Origin: Luteibacter sp. dw_328
GTDB lineage: Bacteria > Pseudomonadota > Gammaproteobacteria > Xanthomonadales > Rhodanobacteraceae
Direction of reading: 5' to 3'
DNA length: 64,000 nt
Assembly: GCF_018449605.1 (NCBI RefSeq)
Contig: NZ_JAAVUW010000004.1
Coordinates: 62,001 to 126,000, forward strand
Shown piece after piece: positions 29,393 to 37,356 of the stretch. Below the pieces are notes generated by a model. The model ran no database searches. It was not told where the DNA came from and was given only the letters and a program-made list of their open reading frames with translations. How positions within the stretch are numbered: the first letter of the stretch is position 1; the number at the start of each line of letters is the position of its first letter. The position numbers and the translations under genes are program-made.

Positions 29393-29527
29393 TGACGTAC
29401 CTCCGCCTTTCCCTGTCAGGCCAAATATTAGCCCATGTTCCTTCATCGGCGGGACGGGCCAGCTCAGGCTTCTTCTCGTTGGAGCGTCAGGTATATGCCC
29501 TGCCTGAACGTGACTCACTGGCGCGAA

Positions 29528-29603
29528 TGGTGGGTCGTGCCGGATTCGAACCGGCGACCTACGGATTAAAAGTCCGCTGCTCTACCAACTGAGCTAACGA
29601 CCC
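29528..29603 (-). tRNA. tRNA-Lys (anticodon UUU)
   Basis: Read on the - strand the gene starts GGGTCGTTAGCTCAGTTGG and ends in GTTCGAATCC plus the acceptor strand and an encoded CCA. The seven-base acceptor stem pairs GGGTCGT with ACGACCC, and the anticodon loop CTTTTAA gives UUU. The 76 bases include CCA. No copy of its 3' end was found across the neighbouring accessory genes, so there is no direct sign of an integration site. Confidence 0.96.
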
Positions 29604-29669
29604 ATGCGCGGGAAGCCGGCTAGTTTAGTGGCCGCATGGGGGGCGGCACAACCCGAGCGGCGTGGCGGT

Positions 29670-30614
29670 TCAGGTCGTGGCGACAATGGCCTCGACGTCA
29701 CGTCCCGCCTGACGCCAGGCGCCGATGCCCCCGGTAAGCGGACGGACGTTGGAAAAACCCAGCTTGCTCAGGCGCTCCGCCACCTTGGCCGCCGAGACTT
29801 CGTTCGGGCAGGAGCAGTAAATCACCACCGAGGTGTGCCGGGGCAGGGTCGCCAGTGCGGCATCCGCCGTGGCCAGGTCGAACAGGCGCGAGCCTGGGAT
29901 GACGAACGGATCGTCGCGGCGGCTGAGGGTCGAGCGCACATCGACAATCAGGGCGCCGGGCTCGTTGGCGAGCAGGACGGAGAGTTCGTCGACGGAAATT
30001 CGGCTTTTGCGCAACTGTGCGATGAGCAGGGCACGACGGCTGTAGCGAAAGCCGATCCATAGCAACAGTCCGATCAGGGCGAGCGCCGCCATACCGAGAC
30101 CGAATTGCTTTAGGGTGGCCAGCACGGCGTCGATCTGGCGGTAAAACAGCATGCCGATCGATAAGCCGACGGAAATCCACAACGCCGCGCCAAGCAGGTC
30201 ATAGAGGGTGAAGCGGGAGAATCGGGTATCGCCGGCGCCGGCGATCGGAATGGCGACGAGGGAGAGCCCGGGAATGAACCGCGACACCAGCAGCAGCTTG
30301 ACCCCGCGCTTCTCGAAAAAACCGCTGGCGCGGCGTACGCAGGTGTCGGGGGAAAGCGAAATACGGCACAAGCCATCGAGTACGCGGTAGCCGAACCGAC
30401 GCCCGGTCAGGAACCACGCTGCGTCGCCGGCGAAGGCGCCTGCAAGGGCACCGAGGAACGTCGCCAGGATAAGGACGGGGTCGCGTGCGGCGACCAGTGT
30501 ACTGCCCACCACGATCAGGGTAGGCATCGCCGGCACGGGAAGGCCGATCGCCCCCGCGAACACACCGATGAACGCCACCACCGGCGCCGTATCAGACCAA
30601 TTGACGCTCGACAC
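29670..30614 (-). CDS. DedA-family membrane protein fused to a rhodanese domain
   Basis: A two-domain inner membrane protein of 314 residues. Residues ~8-200 are a DedA/VTT domain with several helices and the signature region RFIPGLSLVAIPIAGAGD. Residues ~205-310 are a rhodanese domain with the active-site loop YCSCPNE, so the catalytic Cys is present. A GTG at 30614 with GAGG about nine bases upstream fits the start of the DedA helix; the frame is open to an ATG at 30695 that overlaps the upstream kinase gene. DedA proteins move or flip undecaprenyl phosphate or lipids; the rhodanese may carry sulfur or sense redox state. The substrate is unknown. Confidence 0.85.
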   Translation of the reverse strand: MSSVNWSDTAPVVAFIGVFAGAIGLPVPAMPTLIVVGSTLVAARDPVLILATFLGALAGAFAGDAAWFLTGRRFGYRVLDGLCRISLSPDTCVRRASGFFEKRGVKLLLVSRFIPGLSLVAIPIAGAGDTRFSRFTLYDLLGAALWISVGLSIGMLFYRQIDAVLATLKQFGLGMAALALIGLLLWIGFRYSRRALLIAQLRKSRISVDELSVLLANEPGALIVDVRSTLSRRDDPFVIPGSRLFDLATADAALATLPRHTSVVIYCSCPNEVSAAKVAERLSKLGFSNVRPLTGGIGAWRQAGRDVEAIVATT

Positions 30615-30691
30615 GACAGTGATCCTCGGAAAGGTCTGTGTACTTCCGTAACGATACGCCGGTCGGGTCGCCGCCGACAGATGGCTGTCGA

Positions 30692-32080
30692 TCAAAGGGC
30701 CGGATGGCGGCTCAGTGTGGGAGCTGTTCGCGAGGGAACGCCGACAGAAGCGCCCTCGAGCTGTACCCAGAAAAGCGTTCCCCGCCCGGGGCGGGAGCGG
30801 ACCCCGATGCTGCCTCCGAGGGTGTCGACGATGCGCCTGGCCACGGCCAGCGCGATGCCGTAGCCGGCGTGGCCGGGAAGTCGGGTGAACTCTTCGAACA
30901 CGCGCTCCTGCTGGATGGGTTCCAGGCCCATGCCGTTATCCCGGACCTCCAGTCGTACGGCATCGCCACGGCGTCGCGCGGCAACCAGTACGCGGCCGTT
31001 CGGCGTGCTGATGACGGCATTCGCCACCAGGCGATGAAGCAGTTCACCCAGCAGAGCCGGATCGCCGTGGAGGGGCAGGCGGCCCCCACGCCAATGCACG
31101 TCGACACCGAGGCGGCTGGCGTCTTCGTCGATGGCTGCCCGCTCTCGCACGAAAAGATCCGATGCAATGAGGTCGATGGCGTGGGGCTCCACGGCGCCCG
31201 CATCGAAGCGTGCCATGGCAAGCAAGCCGTCGAGAAGTTCGTTGAGCCGCGTAAGGCTTGTGCGCATCTGGCCGAGCACCGCGCGCTGCCGCAGATCCTC
31301 GCCCGGCTGCATACCAGCGACGAACAAGGCGAGTGCCTGTAGCGGCTGGCGGAAGTGGTCGCCGACCTGCTCGATGAAGCGCGTGTGTCGCGCGATATCC
31401 TGCAACCGCTGGCGCAGCGCGTCGGACATGGCCATGTCGTGGCGTCGCCGCAGGTCGACCAATTCGTCGAGCAGTGCGTCGATGGCGGCAAGTTCGCCAA
31501 CGCCGCCTGCCATTGGCTTCGCCTGGCGCGGATGGAGGAAGGCGTCGATACGATCGCGCATGCCTTCGATGGGTTCGATGACATCGCGTTCCAGCGCCCG
31601 CCGCGTGAACAGGAACACCGCAAGCACCCCACAGCACAGCAACAACGTCATGAAAGCAGCGGCGGCGCGCCGCTCGTGCAGGGAGGTCGCATCGGAAACC
31701 GTTTCGAGTTCACCTAGTGGCGTATTGAGGCGGACGCGCAACGCACGTCCGGAAGGTACGTGTCGTCCGCTGTCGATGACCAGGTCCGGCGCGTCGTCAC
31801 GGCGAAGCGTGAGGCTTTCGGTAGGCGCGCTGCGTGAAAGCGCGCGCGTCAGTGCATAGCGAACGGCTTCGTCGTTCGTCGCGGCGTCCATGGATGCGCC
31901 CAGCCGGATGGCCTGGATGCGTGCGACCGTTCGCGCTTCGCCGGAGAGCGCCCGCATGTGCAGTACGCCAAGCGATCCGGCCAACGCGAGCGCAACCAGC
32001 GTCATCGGCAGCAATCCGCGAAGGATCAGCTGTCGATGCAGGGGCGCGGGCCTTGCGGGCGGATGCGGCGACGCGTTCAT
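30692..32080 (-). CDS. Sensor histidine kinase with swapped His/Asp in the H-box
   Basis: A 462-residue membrane sensor. Helices near 20-42 and 138-160 flank a small periplasmic domain of about 95 residues. The dimerisation region contains GDHFRQPLQALALF, which aligns with SHDLRQPLYALTLF of the hybrid kinase at 34094-36001; the usual phospho-acceptor His is Asp241 here and the following residue is His242. The ATP-binding domain is present: N-box near RLVANAV, G1 box DNGMGLEP, F box VFEEFTRL and G2 box GYGIALA. It may use His242, or be inactive as a kinase and act as a phosphatase or allosteric partner. It follows the PhnD-like gene, with the same orientation. Confidence 0.85.
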   Translation of the reverse strand: MNASPHPPARPAPLHRQLILRGLLPMTLVALALAGSLGVLHMRALSGEARTVARIQAIRLGASMDAATNDEAVRYALTRALSRSAPTESLTLRRDDAPDLVIDSGRHVPSGRALRVRLNTPLGELETVSDATSLHERRAAAAFMTLLLCCGVLAVFLFTRRALERDVIEPIEGMRDRIDAFLHPRQAKPMAGGVGELAAIDALLDELVDLRRRHDMAMSDALRQRLQDIARHTRFIEQVGDHFRQPLQALALFVAGMQPGEDLRQRAVLGQMRTSLTRLNELLDGLLAMARFDAGAVEPHAIDLIASDLFVRERAAIDEDASRLGVDVHWRGGRLPLHGDPALLGELLHRLVANAVISTPNGRVLVAARRRGDAVRLEVRDNGMGLEPIQQERVFEEFTRLPGHAGYGIALAVARRIVDTLGGSIGVRSRPGRGTLFWVQLEGASVGVPSRTAPTLSRHPAL

Positions 32081-32173
32081 GACAACGAATCTATGAAACG
32101 CGCGTTCGATGCGCGATAGACAAGGGGACCTAGGCTGCCCGTCTATACCTTATGGCCTAAGCCCGTTGGACGG

Positions 32174-33211
32174 CTATTTGCCGTCGAGTTGCTTCACGAC
32201 CGCATCGTGGTCGACCTTGATCTTCTGGAAGCGCGCCTCACGCGCGGCTTCGCTGACCCACTGCGCACTGGTGGCGCGGCGCTTCTCCAGCGAATATTCG
32301 ATATCGACGAAGGGCACGAGCACGGCGTTATCAGCCCGCGCGAATCCGCTGATGTCGTGGATGAGCTTCAGGTTCGCTTCTTCGCGCGAACCCTCCTTGC
32401 CCTTGCCGTAGCTGGTAATGAAGGTGGCCACGCGCTCGCGTAACGCAAGCGGAAGGTCGTTACGGATCACGATCACCGCATGGGGAATAAGCGAGGACTT
32501 CCAAAGCACGCGCAGGCGCGCGTACTGGTCGGGAAAATGTTGCTTGAAGCGTTCCAGGTCAGCCGTGTTGTTGGTGGCGACGTCCACTTCGCCGTTGGCA
32601 ACGGCCAACGCATTGTTCTGGTGGTTGTCGATGTGCACGCTGGCGAAGAAGGTGTCGGAGTCCACGTTCCGTGCCGCGAACAACTGGGTTTCCGGAACGA
32701 GATAGCCGGACACCGAAAGCGCTTCGCCGCGGGCGAAGCGCCATTTACCCGGCTTGGCGAACAGCTGGTCGACCGTCCGTAGCCGCGAGTCCGCTGCCAC
32801 GAGCACCACGGCGTAATAGCCTTTCGAGCCATCGCCGCGGGTCAGCTGCCCGATCACCTGCATGTTTTGCCCGGTGACGGCGTCCAGGGCGAGCCGCCCG
32901 GAGAGGAAGGCGATATCCACCCTCTGCTCGCTGATGGCCTGAGCGATGCCTTCGTAGGTCGTGACGGAGACCGCGCGGACGGGGCGGGCGAGCGCCTTGC
33001 TCAAGTCGTCGAGCATGGGGCGCCACGCCTCCAGCGACTCGGCGGGACCCCCGATGGGAAGAATGCCGAAGGTGAGCGGGGCATTCGGATCGACATCACC
33101 CTGCGCGGGACCGGCCGCCACGGCGGGACCCGAGCAAAGGACGCACGCCAGCCATGCGCAGAACCACGCGCGCACCCAGCCTCTCGCCGCGCTCTTCACG
33201 CCTGCCCGCAT
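32174..33211 (-). CDS. PhnD-like periplasmic substrate-binding protein
   Basis: A 345-residue exported protein with a signal peptide ending near residue 33 (AVAAG). The rest is the type II periplasmic-binding fold of the phosphate/phosphite/phosphonate family: FGILPIGG at the start, SEQRVDIAFLSG and VANGEVDVATNN near the hinge regions. There are no permease or ATPase genes beside it. It stands between a response regulator and a histidine kinase, so a ligand-sensing role for the kinases is more likely than transport, by analogy with binding proteins that feed TorS-type kinases. The ligand cannot be read from the sequence. Confidence 0.82.
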   Translation of the reverse strand: MRAGVKSAARGWVRAWFCAWLACVLCSGPAVAAGPAQGDVDPNAPLTFGILPIGGPAESLEAWRPMLDDLSKALARPVRAVSVTTYEGIAQAISEQRVDIAFLSGRLALDAVTGQNMQVIGQLTRGDGSKGYYAVVLVAADSRLRTVDQLFAKPGKWRFARGEALSVSGYLVPETQLFAARNVDSDTFFASVHIDNHQNNALAVANGEVDVATNNTADLERFKQHFPDQYARLRVLWKSSLIPHAVIVIRNDLPLALRERVATFITSYGKGKEGSREEANLKLIHDISGFARADNAVLVPFVDIEYSLEKRRATSAQWVSEAAREARFQKIKVDHDAVVKQLDGK

Positions 33212-33241
33212 CGCGCCTGCCTCGCGTGGATGGTGTTTTAG

Positions 33242-34006
33242 CTAGTCGCCCAGGTGCTGTGCGGCAACCAGTGCCTCCAATCGGTTCCGCACATGTAGCG
33301 CACGGAAGATCGCGGCAAGGTGAATCTTGACGGTGCCTTCGCTGATGCCCAACTCGCGGGCGATCAGCTTGTTCGGCCGGCCCTTGGCCAATAGCTTGAG
33401 TACGTCGATCTGGCGTTCGGTGAGGACCGTGGCCAGGCGCTCCTTGGTCGTCAGTCCATCGCTGCCGTTGGCCTTGGAAAAGAACGGAACGGGAATGCTC
33501 GATACGGCGGCATCCATAGCTTCCGGTGGTACGTAGATACCGCCGGAGACAGCCAGACGCACGGCGTTCAGGACGACGTCCGGACTCGAGGTCTTCACGA
33601 TGTAACCCTGCACGCCAAGTTCGAGCATATGGCGAATCGCAGCGGGGTCGCTGTTTCCGGACAAGACAAGGACAGCACGCTTGCGCGCAGTACGGGTCCC
33701 GATCAAGTCGGCGGCGAGGCGGCGTTCGTCATCGGTCAGATCCGGGCTTTCGCTGTCCTGGCTGGTGACCTTGTCGTTGGCGTCGGCGAGTTTCTCCAAC
33801 GCCCTTTGAATATGTTCGACGCCGTTGGCGTCCGGCATGCCTATGTCGATCAGGGCGACATCGGGGAGGGGCAGGCGATCGAGTTGCGCATAGAGATCAG
33901 CGACCGTCTGGGCCTCGACAAACTCGACGTCCTCACCCAATTCCCTCAACTTGAGCTTGACGCCGTCGATGATGAACCGGTGATCGTCCGCGATCAGAAC
34001 ACGCAT
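33242..34006 (-). CDS. LuxR/NarL-type response regulator
   Basis: A 254-residue two-component regulator. The receiver domain has Asp7/Asp8 (IADDH), phospho-acceptor Asp54 in LIDIGMPD, a conserved Ser near LVLSGNS and Lys in VKTSS. Between the phosphorylation site and the LSG strand there is an insertion of roughly 30 residues with many Asp, Glu and Ser. A LuxR-type helix-turn-helix fills the C-terminus (about 190-245, LTERQIDVLKLLAKG). It sits between the hybrid kinase and the PhnD-like gene and is the likely output of the cluster. Confidence 0.92.
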   Translation of the reverse strand: MRVLIADDHRFIIDGVKLKLRELGEDVEFVEAQTVADLYAQLDRLPLPDVALIDIGMPDANGVEHIQRALEKLADANDKVTSQDSESPDLTDDERRLAADLIGTRTARKRAVLVLSGNSDPAAIRHMLELGVQGYIVKTSSPDVVLNAVRLAVSGGIYVPPEAMDAAVSSIPVPFFSKANGSDGLTTKERLATVLTERQIDVLKLLAKGRPNKLIARELGISEGTVKIHLAAIFRALHVRNRLEALVAAQHLGD

Positions 34007-34093
34007 GCCTTTCCTCCGCCCGCACTACCGCGAGCATCCCCGTTCTTGGAAACATAGCCCTCCGGGCGCCTCGCGGCAAGCCAGCCATCTGGC

Positions 34094-36001
34094 TCAGACG
34101 GGTGCATGATGGACGGTCCAGGCCGAAACCATGACATCGTGCAGGCGTTCGGGCGAAACGGGCTTGTAGAGAACCTGCGTGGTGGTCTGGTCGACGTTGC
34201 GCAGGAAGTCCCCGCGGGTTTCGCCGGTGATCAGCACGCGGGCAAACGGTGGTGGGTCGCCGGGCCGGCGGCGATAATAGCGATCGAGCAGGTCGATGAC
34301 GTCCAGGCCGGTGCCCTCGCGGAGCCGCAGGTCGGAAATCACGATATCCGGCGGCTGTATCCACTGGTGCACCGCCTCCATGGCCTGCTGCGCATCTTCG
34401 GCAGTCATCACCTCGCAGCCCCAGCTGCCCAGCAGAAAACTGATCCCTGCAAGGATGCTCGGCTCGTCGTCGATCACCAGGACGCGCATGCCGACGACAT
34501 CCCGCGGCGCGGGCCTGCCCGGCGTCGCCGCGACCGGTGCCTCGATCTTCCCTGGCTGGACCTCCGGCAGCGTGATCGAGAACACGCTGCCCTTGCCCGG
34601 CTGCGAGCGCACCATGGCGCGCGTGCCAAGCAGGCCCGCCAGGCGCTGCACCGTGGACAGGCCCAGCCCCAGTCCGCGCCGCGTGCTCTCGGGACGTCCG
34701 GCTTCCGGGCCGCTCTCGACCCGGTAGAACTCGTCGAAAATGTGCTGGAGATGCTCCGGGCCGATACCCAGGCCCGTATCCCACACGTCTACGCGGACCG
34801 TGCCATCGGGACGCCGGCGTGCACCCACCAACACACCACCGCAGCGGGTATAACGCAGCGCATTGCTGACCAGGTTGTTGAGGATGCGCGCGACCATGGT
34901 GCGGTCACAGCGTACCCAGAGACCGGTGGTCCGCACGACCAGACGCAGTTCGTGCTGTTCGGCCACCATGCGGAAATTCACGCTGACCTCTTCAAAGACC
35001 TCGTCCAGCGGAACATCGCGGAGCACGGCCGGCATGGCACCGGTCTCCAGGCGAGAGAGGTCGAGCAGCTCGCTGAACAGGTGGTCCAGCGCTTCCACGC
35101 ACTCCTGGATGTGGGCGATACGATTGAGCCGTACCGGGTCGTACTCGTCCACGGCGAGGCCGGAGGAAAACAGGGTGAGCGCGTAGAGTGGCTGGCGCAG
35201 GTCATGCGATGCGGCGGCAAGAAAGCGCGCCTTCGCCACGCTGGCGGCCTCGAGTGCGGCGTTCTTCCGGGCGAGTTCTTCCGTGGCCATGGCGATCTCG
35301 CGTTCCATCCCGATCTGCGCATGCAGCAGCTGCGAGGCAGCGCCGTTGAAGCCTCGCTGGAGGTCACCGATCTCGGTATCGTCGGTGACCGGGACCACCA
35401 CGGTGCGGTCGCCCAGGCCGAGTTGGCGAACCGCAATGGCGAGATTGCGCAGCGGTGCACTCAGCCAGCGCGCCGTGGACCAACCGATCATCACCGCGAT
35501 GAACAGGCTGAGCGCCAGCCAGAGGAGGGCGTTGTTTACGCTGGTTCGTTGCGCGGCGATAGCGTCCTCGACGCTGACATCGACCGTGACCGAGCCGACG
35601 ACGCGATGACTTGTCGGGTCCAGCACCTCGCGCGACACGGTGAGATTGTCATCGTCGTCGATGGTTCCGTTCACACGGTCCGCAATGATCTCGCCATCGC
35701 GGTCGCTGATGCGAACCCGTGCTACCTGGGGCAGCTGGACGATCGATTGGGAAATATGCGAAATCTCGCGCCGCTCGCCGTTGCGCAGGGCTTCGCCGGA
35801 GACACTGGCGGCCTGTTGGGCAATGGCGTCGGCCGTGGAGCGGCCCATCTCGTGGAGGGTATCCATCTGATGGCGGGTGAGCAGGGTAACCAGCAGGACC
35901 GCACTGATGGCGGTGGGTACGAGCGCGACACACGTCAGCCGCTGCACAAGTGAAGTGCGGCGCCAGACCCGTTCCAGCCACGTAACCGATACGTCGCGCA
36001 T
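34094..36001 (-). CDS. Hybrid sensor histidine kinase / response regulator
   Basis: A 635-residue inner membrane sensor. A helix near 24-43, a periplasmic domain, and a second helix near 158-178 lead into a HAMP region (about 180-230). The kinase core has phospho-acceptor His266 in SHDLRQPL, N-box NNLVSNALRY, G1 DTGLGIG and G2 RGLGLGLST. A C-terminal receiver (about 505-625) has VLVIDDE and phospho-acceptor Asp557 in VISDLRLREG. All key residues are intact, unlike the second kinase in the cluster. Hybrid kinases of this type usually pass phosphate to a separate regulator; the LuxR-type gene 87 bases downstream is the obvious partner. Confidence 0.92.
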   Translation of the reverse strand: MRDVSVTWLERVWRRTSLVQRLTCVALVPTAISAVLLVTLLTRHQMDTLHEMGRSTADAIAQQAASVSGEALRNGERREISHISQSIVQLPQVARVRISDRDGEIIADRVNGTIDDDDNLTVSREVLDPTSHRVVGSVTVDVSVEDAIAAQRTSVNNALLWLALSLFIAVMIGWSTARWLSAPLRNLAIAVRQLGLGDRTVVVPVTDDTEIGDLQRGFNGAASQLLHAQIGMEREIAMATEELARKNAALEAASVAKARFLAAASHDLRQPLYALTLFSSGLAVDEYDPVRLNRIAHIQECVEALDHLFSELLDLSRLETGAMPAVLRDVPLDEVFEEVSVNFRMVAEQHELRLVVRTTGLWVRCDRTMVARILNNLVSNALRYTRCGGVLVGARRRPDGTVRVDVWDTGLGIGPEHLQHIFDEFYRVESGPEAGRPESTRRGLGLGLSTVQRLAGLLGTRAMVRSQPGKGSVFSITLPEVQPGKIEAPVAATPGRPAPRDVVGMRVLVIDDEPSILAGISFLLGSWGCEVMTAEDAQQAMEAVHQWIQPPDIVISDLRLREGTGLDVIDLLDRYYRRRPGDPPPFARVLITGETRGDFLRNVDQTTTQVLYKPVSPERLHDVMVSAWTVHHAPV

Positions 36002-36071
36002 CTGTCTCCCCTTGCGTGCCCCTCCCGGGCGACGCGAGGCTACAGCCTAACGCAGTTCAACGCGGCTGGCG

Positions 36072-36782
36072 TCAGCGGTGGGGACGGCGCCGACGCCGGT
36101 CGCGAAGCCTCTTTATCGCCAGCGGAAGCACGCTCAGGGCAGCGAACGCGGCCAGCGGGAACAGGATCCTGCCGTCGAGAAGTCGCGCCAGGGTGAATGG
36201 TGCGCTGCCGCCGAACGTGTCGCCGAGACCGGCCCCGACCGCGGTTTCGGCCACGAGGGACACTGTCCCGCCCAGCCAGGTGGCGCCCAGGAACAGCCAT
36301 AGCGGGCAGCGCAACCAGGCCAGAGCCACCGTCATGGCGCCCAGCGGCACGACGGGAATGAAGCGCAGGGCGAGGGTGTAACTGACCGGATGCGCGGAGA
36401 ACCCGGTACGCATGCGCGTCGCAAGTTCCGGTGGCTGGCGGCCACCCGCGCCAAACGCATAGCGACTGGCAAGGAAGAGAAGGAGTGAGCCGAGCACGAG
36501 GGCGACGGACGACAGGGCCGTGCCTTCGACGATGCCGAACAGCAAGCCACCTGCGAGGATGATGACGATCGTTCCTGGCACGCCCGTGGAAATGGCCAGG
36601 GTAAGCAGACCCGTATAGGCCAGCCGCGACATGACGGGATGCTCGGCGATCGCGCCGCGCAAGGCACCCTCTTCGGCGAGTAGCCGGGTCGGGTGGAAGC
36701 GGTCGAGCGCGCCGCTACCGAGCATCACCGCGCCAGCGACCAGCAGCAGCAAAAGCGGCAGCGCGGCACGCCAGCGACTCAT
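36072..36782 (-). CDS. TVP38/TMEM64-family membrane protein (VTT domain)
   Basis: A 236-residue membrane protein with helices near 5-22, 50-75, 80-105, 145-170 and 205-225. The region GVPGTIVIILAGGLLFG and the later LRFIPVVPLGAMTVALA are characteristic of the TVP38/DedA (VTT) superfamily, probably lipid or lipid-carrier transport. Residues RDRRRRRPHR form a basic cytoplasmic tail. The ATG at 36782 gives a normal membrane start 16 bases after the upstream deaminase gene; the frame is open further, but that part overlaps the deaminase and looks random. It is the second VTT protein in the window, after the DedA-rhodanese fusion. Confidence 0.83.
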   Translation of the reverse strand: MSRWRAALPLLLLLVAGAVMLGSGALDRFHPTRLLAEEGALRGAIAEHPVMSRLAYTGLLTLAISTGVPGTIVIILAGGLLFGIVEGTALSSVALVLGSLLLFLASRYAFGAGGRQPPELATRMRTGFSAHPVSYTLALRFIPVVPLGAMTVALAWLRCPLWLFLGATWLGGTVSLVAETAVGAGLGDTFGGSAPFTLARLLDGRILFPLAAFAALSVLPLAIKRLRDRRRRRPHR

Positions 36783-36798
36783 CCGGGAAGGACCGGCT

Positions 36799-37356
36799 TC
36801 AATAGCTGGCGCCCGATTCGCCGTAGCGGCGGAGCACGTCCCGTGCCTCGTCCCGGCAGATGTCGCGGCGCACGGCAATGCCGCGACGCTCGAGCTCGCC
36901 GATCCAGTCGGCGGGCAGGGGGCCTTCGTCGAACGGCGTGAGCTCCTCGACATCTTCCGAGCGTGCGCCGATAAGCAGCTCGTCCACGCCCGCCCACACC
37001 GTGGCGCCGTAGCACTGGCAGCAAGGCTGCGAACTGGTGGCGAGGACGAACCGGCTGCCGTCTTCATTGAGGCGGAAGCGCTGCAGGCGTTGCTGCGCGG
37101 TCATGTACGCCATCATTTCCGCGTGGGCCACCGAACAGGCATGAGGCACCACGCGATTCACCCCCACGGCGACGATCCGGTCGTTGCCGTCGAACACCAC
37201 GGCGCCGAAGGGACCGCCCGTCGCGAGGTCGATGTTGCGTCCGGATAGCTCGATGGCCAGGCCGACCTTGGCCTCGTCACCCGCATACGTGGCCGAGGTG
37301 TCCACGGCTTCATGGACCCAGGCGGGCAGGGTGAGATGGACCTGTGCGTACAGCAT
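36799..37356 (-). CDS. Nucleoside/guanine deaminase-like protein
   Basis: A 185-residue cytidine-deaminase-fold protein. The zinc site is complete: His78-Ala-Glu80 (HAE, with Glu80 as proton shuttle) and PCxxC at Pro111-Cys115. Relatives include guanine deaminase and other cytoplasmic nucleoside or base deaminases; the sequence does not fix the substrate. Its ATG shares one base with the glnS stop (TGATG), so it is translated with glnS, and it is followed by the TVP38-type gene. Confidence 0.82.
   Translation of the reverse strand: MLYAQVHLTLPAWVHEAVDTSATYAGDEAKVGLAIELSGRNIDLATGGPFGAVVFDGNDRIVAVGVNRVVPHACSVAHAEMMAYMTAQQRLQRFRLNEDGSRFVLATSSQPCCQCYGATVWAGVDELLIGARSEDVEELTPFDEGPLPADWIGELERRGIAVRRDICRDEARDVLRRYGESGASY

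Noticed and set aside
27160-29603. Possible integrative element using tRNA-Lys as attachment site
   Set aside because: No integrase gene and no second copy of the tRNA 3' end were found within the window.
34106-35953. Long + strand open frame opposite the hybrid kinase
   Set aside because: The - strand kinase has every expected motif; the + strand frame has none.
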